This document shows positions 1 through 4,715 of a stretch of 8,084 nucleotides of DNA, piece after piece. The stretch comes from Candidatus Nitrosopumilus sp. (lineage in GTDB: Archaea; Thermoproteota; Nitrososphaeria; Nitrososphaerales; Nitrosopumilaceae): assembly GCA_016784625.1 (NCBI GenBank), contig JADHUF010000043.1:1-8084 (forward strand), written 5' to 3'. The first letter of the stretch is position 1. Each line of letters begins with the position of its first letter. Position numbers and translations under genes: made by a program. The notes under the pieces were generated by a model. That model did not search any database. It worked only from the letters and a program-made list of their open reading frames with translations, and was not told the origin of the DNA.

Positions 1-1050
1 ATGAAAAAACATCCAGATTTAGGCGTAAAATACGCCTATATTCCCAAAATGATAGAACAATACAAGATTTGGTATAATCCAAAGCCCAATCCTGAAATTC
101 TAGTTAGGCCAGATATAGACAGTATCTGCAAGAGCCTTGATAGTTTTGTGGGATTCTTGGATGAGGAACACGAGGAAATTATCATATCGACAAACAAGTT
201 CACAGGAAAGGAGACTCACTTTAAGAAGAAAAGCCCTAAAACAATAAGCCTCTATTTCTCATGGATTAAACTATACATCAGATCAGTTCATGGAATCAAG
301 ATAGCCACTGAGGACATTAAGGACATGATTACTTTTCCAAATCAGAAAAAGTACCAAAGAGAAGCCATGACTTTGAAACAACTCAAGGCCATAATGTCAA
401 ATGCTAGTCCATTAAGACGAGCTCTCTATTACGTTCTAGTTAGTTCTGGAATGAGACTTGGAGAGGCATTGACTTTGACAAAGAACAATCTCTATCTAAA
501 TGAAAATCCTGTACGTGTAAAACTATTTGCAGAGAATACAAAGACTGATGAAGAAAGAGAAACATATCTTTCAAGTGAGGCAATCGAGAAACTAAAACCA
601 TTCATTGAAAGTCTAAAAGATGATGAAAGAATATTCAAAGGCACAGATGATTTATCTCAAGATGTCATACATGAGGATAGGCTATTTGGTTATCTTAGAG
701 AGAAACTAGGATTTACTGAAAAATACAGAGGTTCCATAAGATACAAAGTTCGAATACATGGGTTTAGAAGTTATTTCCATACAAAAGCAAGTCAGAAACA
801 TTCTACAGAATATGCCAATAGTCTAGATGGTCATACAGGATACTTGGAACAATACTATGCTTTGACTCCTGAAAGACGAGCTGAAATGTACAAAGAGTTA
901 GAGCCCGAATTATTAATCGAATCTGTCAAGGTAGAGGCTGATCATACCAAAGACAAAATCATTGAGACGTTGCAAGAGCAAATGGCAAAGCTTCAAGATG
1001 AAATGCAGAGAATAATGAAAACACCAAATCGAATAGAAGTTGCTCAGTAG
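1..1050 (+). CDS. Tyrosine recombinase / integrase, archaeal type (left end may be incomplete)
   Basis: This is a site-specific DNA recombinase of the tyrosine integrase family, expected to cut and rejoin attachment sites of a mobile element. Residues about 10-115 form an N-terminal helical DNA-binding region and about 120-300 the catalytic domain. The catalytic set is visible: Arg152 in SSGMRLGE, beta-hairpin Lys181 in NTKTDEER, His253 and Arg256 in HGFR, His278 in GHTG, and the nucleophile at Tyr285 or Tyr286 in QYYAL. The His278-to-Tyr distance is 7 or 8 residues, shorter than the usual 9. The C-terminal 40 residues (about 310-342) are a charged helix with coiled-coil character. The ATG is the first base of the window, so the true start and promoter cannot be judged and the protein could be longer. 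It converges on the minus-strand gene ending at 1060. It differs clearly from the second integrase at 4705-5670, so it may belong to a neighbouring or older element. Confidence 0.9.
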   Translation: MKKHPDLGVKYAYIPKMIEQYKIWYNPKPNPEILVRPDIDSICKSLDSFVGFLDEEHEEIIISTNKFTGKETHFKKKSPKTISLYFSWIKLYIRSVHGIKIATEDIKDMITFPNQKKYQREAMTLKQLKAIMSNASPLRRALYYVLVSSGMRLGEALTLTKNNLYLNENPVRVKLFAENTKTDEERETYLSSEAIEKLKPFIESLKDDERIFKGTDDLSQDVIHEDRLFGYLREKLGFTEKYRGSIRYKVRIHGFRSYFHTKASQKHSTEYANSLDGHTGYLEQYYALTPERRAEMYKELEPELLIESVKVEADHTKDKIIETLQEQMAKLQDEMQRIMKTPNRIEVAQ

Positions 1051-1052
1051 AT

Positions 1053-1104
1053 ATTTTCTCTAATTCTTTTCTTTTTGTTTTTTCTTTATTTTTGATTTGT
1101 TTTT
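1053..1104 (+). terminator. T-rich archaeal terminator after the first integrase
   Basis: Just past the integrase stop codon the plus strand carries a series of T runs of four to six bases (1067-1070, 1072-1076, 1078-1083, 1089-1093, 1100-1104). Archaeal RNA polymerase commonly terminates at such oligo-T tracts without a hairpin. The same bases are the lysine codons of the basic tail of the convergent gene, so the tract may do two jobs. The function is inferred. Confidence 0.5.
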
Positions 1105-1548
1105 AGGACTCGATCTAGACTCTAATATGCGACCTATCCTTTCACATAGATAATTTGCTGATCTTTTAGCTGTAATTTCTCCAAAAGTCTTGGCATAAGC
1201 AATACCTCCAGCAGTAGCAATAGTCCCTAATCCGTACCAAATGAGTTCTATGTTAAGCTCAATACAATTAGAGGCAGGTTTTGTAATGATTTTTGAGGAA
1301 TATACGCCTCTTTCAATATCTTCATAAATCATTTTTGTAATTTTGCTTGAATCTTCTATGGCCAATGTGAGTTTAGGTAATAAAATAGATTTTTCACTCT
1401 TATCTGTAAATTGATTTTTGTCTACCTCGCCTTTCTTAACTCTGGATTCCAATTCTTTCACATCTTGCTTTAGTTTGAATCGTTTTAATTCAAATTCATT
1501 AAACATTTTTTTATAAATTTCATCTGGAATATCCTTTGATTGATCCAA
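1060..1548 (-). CDS. Unknown protein with coiled coil, weak hydrophobic segment and lysine-rich tail
   Basis: I do not recognise a family for this 162-residue protein. Residues about 10-42 are strongly helical and charged and could form a coiled coil. Residues about 97-119 are a glycine- and alanine-rich hydrophobic stretch (IWYGLGTIATAGGIAYAK) that might be a membrane or buried helix, although glutamates lie just before it. Residues 149-162 are almost all lysine, asparagine and glutamine (KSKIKKKQKEKN), suggesting nucleic-acid or membrane-phosphate binding. The start is TTG: an in-frame TAA lies three codons upstream and no ATG is available. A CTTAAATTCATA promoter box lies about 30 bases upstream, so the gene can be transcribed alone or with the two genes behind it. 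It could be element cargo or a DNA-binding protein; no function is assigned. Confidence 0.7.
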   Translation of the reverse strand: MDQSKDIPDEIYKKMFNEFELKRFKLKQDVKELESRVKKGEVDKNQFTDKSEKSILLPKLTLAIEDSSKITKMIYEDIERGVYSSKIITKPASNCIELNIELIWYGLGTIATAGGIAYAKTFGEITAKRSANYLCERIGRILESRSSPKNKSKIKKKQKEKN

Positions 1549-1569
1549 TATGTTTTATTGATAATATTG

Positions 1570-1588
1570 TATGAATTTAAGTATGTTG
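1570..1588 (-). promoter_or_regulatory. Promoter (BRE/TATA-like) for the 1060-1548 gene
   Basis: Read on the minus strand this is CAACATACTTAAATTCATA, which closely matches the CAACACGCTTAAGTTCATA core of the repeated promoter at 5891-5920. The centre of CTTAAA is 30.5 bases from the TTG start. A start site 26-27 bases downstream would leave a leader of about four bases. The box lies in the gap beyond the 3' end of the preceding gene, so the last gene of this strand probably has its own promoter. Seen in sequence; activity is inferred. Confidence 0.55.
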
Positions 1589-1595
1589 ATAATGC

Positions 1596-1781
1596 TTAAT
1601 CTTTTTCTTTTTTCCCCCAAATCTTATCTAAATTAGCCTTGTCTATTGAGGATCTTTTCTCTGCATTACGTTTTGATCTTTCAGTATCTTTTCTAAATTC
1701 TTCTTGTATGGACTCCATTGAATCTCCAAATTCGGATAAAGCATTACTAATTAAAATAGATATTTTCTTAAAATCTATCAT
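1596..1781 (-). CDS. Small charged helical protein of unknown function
   Basis: This 61-residue protein is not recognised. It opens with a short amphipathic helix (about residues 4-20, FKKISILISNALSEF), followed by a highly charged region rich in Lys, Arg, Glu and Asp, and a Lys-rich end (WGKKEKD). It has no cysteines and no membrane segment. It overlaps the upstream winged-helix gene by one base in a TAATG arrangement. An AAGGA ribosome binding site lies eight bases before its ATG, inside the end of the upstream gene, so translation is likely coupled. Its size, charge and position behind a DNA-binding protein suggest a partner or anti-regulator, but that is only a guess. Confidence 0.65.
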   Translation of the reverse strand: MIDFKKISILISNALSEFGDSMESIQEEFRKDTERSKRNAEKRSSIDKANLDKIWGKKEKD

Positions 1782-2383
1782 TACATCTTTCCTTCTATTT
1801 TTTTAGCAATTTTATGGGCTTTTCTTATTTGTCTAGGATTAGCTTTATTTGCTGAAATTACCTCAAAGTTTGGAATTGTTGTTGCATTGTCAAGACCGTG
1901 CTTTAATGCAATAGTTTGATCAATATCTATTCTTCCTAAAACATCAAAAGTTTGTTCAATAGTATCATTACATTTTTTGATAAATCTTTTACACTCGTGT
2001 CTTTCAATCTCATTCAAATCAGGGGAATGTAATTCTAAAGTTAATTTTGAAAGATAAAACATGGCACTACGAAGTAATGCATAACCAATTTCAAAAGGAG
2101 TATCACTTTCTCTTAATTCATCCATGGCAATATCCAAATCCATATTCATTGGATTGTTTTTTTGTTTTTGTGGAGCTAGCAGAATTTTACTTTTAATGTC
2201 TGTTCTAATTGCATATTTTTTTGATTTGTCATCTTTTGTCACAATCTTTTTTTCAATTAGTTCATCTAATCCAAGAACTAAAGACTCTGTTCCCATTTTG
2301 GTATCTTTTCTTAATTCAGTAAAGGTCTGATTGTTTTTCTTTCCTAATGATTCTAGTATTCTTGAATCTCTATCTTTCTGCAT
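1781..2383 (-). CDS. Winged-helix DNA-binding protein, probable element regulator
   Basis: The N-terminal 62 residues look like a winged helix-turn-helix: helix 1 about 5-15 (DSRILESLGKK), helix 2 about 21-30 (FTELRKDTKM), recognition helix about 31-46 (GTESLVLGLDELIEKK) and a wing about 47-61 (IVTKDDKSKKYAIR). This is the layout of small archaeal ArsR/MarR-like regulators. Residues about 80-165 are mainly helical and could be a dimerisation or sensing domain, and the C-terminus is basic (RQIRKAHKIAKKIEGK). The family is inferred from pattern only. The gene is the first of the minus-strand group. It starts 54 bases from a divergently transcribed ribbon-helix-helix gene, with a near-palindrome at 2387-2406 immediately before its start, where autoregulation would be expected. 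A predicted start site at about 2385 would leave almost no leader. Confidence 0.75.
   Translation of the reverse strand: MQKDRDSRILESLGKKNNQTFTELRKDTKMGTESLVLGLDELIEKKIVTKDDKSKKYAIRTDIKSKILLAPQKQKNNPMNMDLDIAMDELRESDTPFEIGYALLRSAMFYLSKLTLELHSPDLNEIERHECKRFIKKCNDTIEQTFDVLGRIDIDQTIALKHGLDNATTIPNFEVISANKANPRQIRKAHKIAKKIEGKM
1790..1794 (-). promoter_or_regulatory. Ribosome binding site AAGGA for the 61-residue gene
   Basis: On the minus strand AAGGA ends eight bases before the ATG at 1781. It supports translation of the small gene as an internal cistron of the minus-strand transcript, re-initiating at the TAATG overlap. Confidence 0.5.
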
Positions 2384-2386
2384 TAT

Positions 2387-2406
2387 TACTAATACTAGTA
2401 TTCGTA
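2387..2406. promoter_or_regulatory. Near-palindromic operator candidate
   Basis: The core AATACTAGTATT (2391-2402) is a perfect 12-base palindrome. It extends to TACTAATACTAGTATTCGTA with a single mismatched pair. It sits between the ATATATAT box and the start of the winged-helix gene, covering the predicted transcription start on the minus strand. A dimeric winged-helix or ribbon-helix-helix protein bound here would block leftward transcription. The site is seen directly; which protein binds is unknown. Confidence 0.55.
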
Positions 2407-2407
2407 C

Positions 2408-2415
2408 ATATATAT
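2408..2415. promoter_or_regulatory. Self-complementary TATA box shared by divergent genes
   Basis: ATATATAT is symmetric, so TATA-binding protein could direct polymerase either way. Its centre is 26.5 bases from the rightward TTG start at 2438 and 28.5 bases from the leftward ATG at 2383. Both distances fit archaeal promoters with leaderless or nearly leaderless transcripts. The two directions would then compete for one box. Spacing is measured; function is inferred. Confidence 0.6.
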
Positions 2416-2421
2416 CATTTA

Positions 2422-2436
2422 TCGGTCTTTTTCGGT
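2422..2436 (+). promoter_or_regulatory. Tandem TCGGT repeats at the rightward start site
   Basis: TCGGT occurs at 2422-2426 and 2432-2436, exactly ten bases apart and so on the same DNA face, ending just before the TTG at 2438. Ribbon-helix-helix repressors typically bind short repeated half-sites at about one-turn spacing. This is therefore a plausible operator for the adjacent regulator acting on its own operon. The repeats are short and could be chance. Confidence 0.35.
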
Positions 2437-2437
2437 A

Positions 2438-2623
2438 TTGAGCTCAAAGCAAATTTCAATCACATTAGAAGTAAAAACACTTGAAAAACTGGATTTAGTG
2501 AGGGGAATTACAAAGAGATCTTCTCTAATTGAGTATCTAATTTCTAATTATTTAGAAAAAACTAAGGGAAATAATCCCTCAGTCAAATCTTCCACGACTC
2601 TGCAATCTAGGAGGACTTCTTGA
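2438..2623 (+). CDS. Ribbon-helix-helix (CopG/MetJ-like) transcriptional regulator
   Basis: This 61-residue protein has the ribbon-helix-helix pattern: a beta strand with alternating residues (about 4-11, KQISITLE), helix A (about 12-23, KTLEKLDLVRGI), then helix B (about 26-41, KRSSLIEYLISNYLEK). Such proteins dimerise, insert the paired strands into the major groove and repress their own operons. The Ser/Thr/Arg-rich tail (about 47-61) looks disordered. The start is TTG, with no ATG in the vicinity and no ribosome binding site. The ATATATAT box is centred 26.5 bases upstream, the same spacing as at the 5937 and 6472 starts, so the message is probably leaderless. It heads the operon 2438-5670 and faces the winged-helix gene, an arrangement resembling phage or plasmid copy-control switches. 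Confidence 0.82.
   Translation: MSSKQISITLEVKTLEKLDLVRGITKRSSLIEYLISNYLEKTKGNNPSVKSSTTLQSRRTS
2609..2614 (+). promoter_or_regulatory. Strong AGGAGG ribosome binding site fixing a TTG start
   Basis: AGGAGG ends nine bases before the TTG at 2624, inside the last codons of the regulator gene. It is the best Shine-Dalgarno match seen in this window and is the main reason to accept the TTG at 2624 as the start. Confidence 0.7.
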
Positions 2624-2902
2624 TTGTCTCAAGTCTATGATCTTAAAACAGTAGGAAAAGGTAATGGGGAATATCATAATTCTATAAATTTACAAAGAAG
2701 AAATCCGATAAACAAAAAGAAAATCACTCCTATCTTATGTAAATTCTGTGAGGATAGTGTCACTTCATCCAAAGGTCGAAAAAAGTATTGGACTACAATC
2801 AATCAATTACATGGTCACTTATCTTACGATCATCAAAATCTGAATTTCAAACCATATCTTTCAGGATTAGTAGATGATATTTTTCATGGGAGATTGAATT
2901 GA
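2624..2902 (+). CDS. Small C2H2-like zinc-finger protein
   Basis: This 92-residue protein has one probable zinc finger: Cys39-x2-Cys42, then His63 or His65 and His70 in the segment QLHGHLSYDH, a C2H2-type arrangement with a long middle loop. The N-terminal third is basic and polar (QRRNPINKKKITP). Small C2H2 proteins are common in archaeal viruses and plasmids, where they usually act as DNA-binding regulators; that role is inferred here. The gene begins with TTG directly after the TGA of the regulator (no gap) and has a strong ribosome binding site, so it is an internal cistron of the operon. The next gene starts one base after its stop codon. Confidence 0.75.
   Translation: MSQVYDLKTVGKGNGEYHNSINLQRRNPINKKKITPILCKFCEDSVTSSKGRKKYWTTINQLHGHLSYDHQNLNFKPYLSGLVDDIFHGRLN
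2888..2894 (+). promoter_or_regulatory. Ribosome binding site GGGAGAT for the 2904 cistron
   Basis: GGGAG followed by AT lies about ten bases before the ATG at 2904. The 11-base string GGAGATTGAAT found here (2889-2899) recurs exactly at 3038-3048 before the helicase start, so both initiation regions look duplicated or under the same constraint. Confidence 0.5.
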
Positions 2903-2903
2903 A

Positions 2904-3050
2904 ATGAAACAATGTTGTGATGCTAAACCAAAATTTCAAATAAAATATGACTCTGGATTGGAAGATTCTGAATGGTTGTTATGTGAAAGTCATTACAATT
3001 CTGATCCAGTATTTCAAAAGCACATTAAAACAATTTCGGAGATTGAATGA
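2904..3050 (+). CDS. 48-residue Cys/His protein, possible zinc-binding
   Basis: The translation begins MKQCCDAKPKFQ and ends HIKTISEIE. Cys4, Cys5, Cys27 and His30 (in WLLCESHY) could ligate one zinc ion in a C-C-C-H arrangement; Trp24 and the central residues would form the core. I cannot assign a family. Three points support a real gene: it exactly fills the gap between the zinc-finger gene (one-base gap) and the helicase (ATGA overlap of four bases at 3047-3050), it has a GGGAGAT ribosome binding site, and it has metal-ligand-like spacing. Proteins of this size are often missed by length cut-offs. It may assist the helicase or regulate the operon. Confidence 0.62.
   Translation: MKQCCDAKPKFQIKYDSGLEDSEWLLCESHYNSDPVFQKHIKTISEIE
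3038..3043 (+). promoter_or_regulatory. Ribosome binding site GGAGAT before the helicase
   Basis: GGAG ends five bases before the ATG at 3047 and eight bases before the ATG at 3050. The second spacing is more typical, so translation may begin at the second methionine (MANIL) rather than the first. Confidence 0.5.
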
Positions 3051-4579
3051 TGGCGAATATCCTCAAAGAGCCGACAGGAAATTTTAATCCTACTAGACCA
3101 CTAACTAGGGATATTGAAATCATAGAAAAACTCAAGGAGAGATGGTTTCAATGTACTCACTGTGATGCTGAAAGTCAATCTTTCAAGGCATTCGAGTTTT
3201 GCAAACAAAAAAGACATGAAGTAATTACAGTTTACAGGCCTGCCGAATTATCACAAAAACAGATTGAAGAACAAAAGATTTTCAAAAATGATGACCATGA
3301 CTTGGTTGCAGAATTAATCAAAAAAGAAAAACACTTTCTGACACTGAGAGAAACTGATGATATCTGGTATTACAATGACGAGGAGGGCATTTACAAGCCA
3401 TACGGAAATACAATAATCGAGGATCAATGCCAAAGATTGATTCACAGATGCAAGAACCAGGCCACAAGAGAGGTTATTGGAACCATAAAACGAGACAACA
3501 CAAGGATTGATTCCAGCGAATTGTTTGATTCAAAAATAATTTGTGCGTTGGATGGGATACTTGAATCAGATTTTACGATTAAATCGCATTCCCCCGAATA
3601 CATGGTATATTCAAAACTACCATTCAATCTAAAACCAAAATACGTTAATCTCAAGTTATGGAATCATATTCTCACGATCATTGATGTTCGTGACATCAAC
3701 CTGATTATGGAACTGATTTGGATTTGTGTTTCATGGACCAACCCATTCAAAAAGATGTTTATCTTCAAGGGCATACAGGACACACAAAAAACAGCACTTG
3801 CAAACATCATTACCTGGATAATTGGAAAAAAGAACGTATCGACCCAAAAACCTGAAACCTTCCTTGAAAAAGGATCAAGGTTTGCAACTTCACATTTTAT
3901 CGGAAAGCGAATGAATATAGCTGGTGAGATTGGAAACTTTACCGAACAATGGCTTGAAAATCAAAAGGCATTGGTTGGAGGGGAAGAACAGAACACCGAA
4001 ACAAAATTTTCAAATGCAGAACGAATATTCAATCCCGAGCATTTTGTTTTTCTTTATACTACAAATTCTCTGGGAGAAATATATTCAAAGATAAATGATA
4101 ATTCGGTCATTACAAGGTTTCAATTTATCATATTTAGAAACCAACTTCTAGAATCAAAAAAGAACGGCCAATGGTTTAACTCATTTTTTAAAGATGATGA
4201 AGATAAACAAACTGCAATAGATACATTGGTTATGATTATCATCAATTACATAAAGGTGCAGCAATTAGGAAAAATACCAAAAACAAAATGGTCAAACATT
4301 GAGGACACCAAAAAAATACTTCACGAACAGATGCCAATCGAGGACAAGTATTTTGCAGAAAAAAGAATATTTTACAAACCAGGCTCTAAGATATCATTTG
4401 CAGAGATTAAGGAGGACTTTGAATCTTACATCAAAAAGGATATCAAGCCGCAAGAATTGGGAATTATTCTCAAAAAGAACGGTCTAAAATCAAACTCAAG
4501 CAGTGGTGTTGTGTATTACAAAGAATACACGTTAAAGAAAAAAGAATCTAAAGGAGATAAAGCCGTTAATGACTATTAG
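3047..4579 (+). CDS. Superfamily 3 (D5/P4-type) replicative helicase with N-terminal zinc finger
   Basis: This is probably the element's replication helicase, an ATP-driven hexameric DNA unwinder of the phage P4/poxvirus D5 type. An N-terminal zinc-binding motif is visible: Cys36-x2-Cys39 and Cys52-x4-His57. Residues about 80-230 resemble the D5_N region (for example DDIWYYNDEEGIYKPYG at 104-120). The ATPase core follows: a P-loop-like FKGIQDTQKTALANI (240-254) with Lys248-Thr249, a Walker B-like MNIAGEIG with Glu294, sensor-1 Asn340 in YTTNS, and a likely arginine finger Arg357. Residues about 435-495 look like a C-terminal winged helix. The P-loop is unusual: the glycine before the lysine is Gln247. 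No primase domain is present and 510 residues is short for primase-helicase fusions. The gene overlaps its neighbours on both sides. The family call is good; ATPase activity is less certain. Confidence 0.8.
   Translation: MMANILKEPTGNFNPTRPLTRDIEIIEKLKERWFQCTHCDAESQSFKAFEFCKQKRHEVITVYRPAELSQKQIEEQKIFKNDDHDLVAELIKKEKHFLTLRETDDIWYYNDEEGIYKPYGNTIIEDQCQRLIHRCKNQATREVIGTIKRDNTRIDSSELFDSKIICALDGILESDFTIKSHSPEYMVYSKLPFNLKPKYVNLKLWNHILTIIDVRDINLIMELIWICVSWTNPFKKMFIFKGIQDTQKTALANIITWIIGKKNVSTQKPETFLEKGSRFATSHFIGKRMNIAGEIGNFTEQWLENQKALVGGEEQNTETKFSNAERIFNPEHFVFLYTTNSLGEIYSKINDNSVITRFQFIIFRNQLLESKKNGQWFNSFFKDDEDKQTAIDTLVMIIINYIKVQQLGKIPKTKWSNIEDTKKILHEQMPIEDKYFAEKRIFYKPGSKISFAEIKEDFESYIKKDIKPQELGIILKKNGLKSNSSSGVVYYKEYTLKKKESKGDKAVNDY
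4553..4556 (+). promoter_or_regulatory. Ribosome binding site GGAG for the 4569 small gene
   Basis: GGAG, in the context AAGGAGATAA, lies 12 bases before the ATG at 4569, within the helicase C-terminal codons. The identical GGAGATAA occurs before the integrase at 4694, suggesting both are used for internal initiation. Confidence 0.45.
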
Positions 4580-4715
4580 TGTTAGTAGTGGCACTTGTAA
4601 TGATATTCTTCAAATTAGTACTGATGGTTCATACTGTTATCTAGAGTTTGAATATAGTGCCACTAGTTCCACTTTAGTCAGAATAGGCAAACTGGAGATA
4701 AGTTTTGGAAAGTAG
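4569..4715 (+). CDS. 48-residue protein of unknown function bridging helicase and integrase
   Basis: Reading from ATG at 4569 to TAG at 4715 gives 48 residues, beginning MTISVSSGTCNDILQ and ending IGKLEISFGK. The alternating hydrophobic/polar pattern suggests a small beta-sheet protein, with Cys10 and Cys23 possibly paired. It overlaps the helicase end by 11 bases and the integrase start by 11 bases, filling the 125-base gap completely. It is preceded by AAGGAGATAA. No family is recognised. Small proteins next to integrases often act as excisionases or recombination-directionality factors, but nothing here proves that, and the lack of obvious basic helix-turn-helix character argues for caution. 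The stretch also carries an inverted repeat, so it could be a non-coding site instead. Confidence 0.45.
   Translation: MTISVSSGTCNDILQISTDGSYCYLEFEYSATSSTLVRIGKLEISFGK
4586..4673 (+). repeat. Inverted and tandem AGTGSCACT repeats upstream of the integrase
   Basis: TAGTGGCACT at 4586-4595 is perfectly inverted at 4656-4665 (AGTGCCACTA), with 60 bases between. Immediately after the second arm comes AGTTCCACT (4665-4673), a two-mismatch tandem copy at a nine-base offset. The arms are nearly palindromic themselves, as expected for protein-binding sites. Their position just ahead of the integrase gene fits an integrase arm site, a core site or an operator. They also fall inside the 4569-4715 reading frame, where they encode Ser/Thr-rich stretches, so coding constraint is an alternative explanation. 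Confidence 0.5.
4694..4697 (+). promoter_or_regulatory. Ribosome binding site GGAG fixing the integrase TTG start
   Basis: GGAG in CTGGAGATAAG ends seven bases before the TTG at 4705. This supports the TTG start over the ATG far inside the N-terminal domain. Confidence 0.55.

Noticed and set aside
2124..2330. Plus-strand frame of 68 codons opposite the winged-helix gene.
   Set aside because: Hydrophobic shadow of a Lys/Asp-rich coding region on the other strand; no promoter or ribosome binding site, and the minus-strand gene has a recognisable fold.
2384..2437. Replication origin in the divergent region.
   Set aside because: The interval is AT-rich but has only one palindrome and one pair of short repeats; spacing to both start codons explains it better as promoters and operators.
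3442..3654. Minus-strand frame within the helicase gene.
   Set aside because: Lies wholly inside a well-supported gene, with no initiation signals.
4299..4487. Alternative plus-strand frame within the helicase C-terminal region.
   Set aside because: Arg/Lys/Thr-rich shadow; the helicase frame is uninterrupted and has a plausible winged-helix end.
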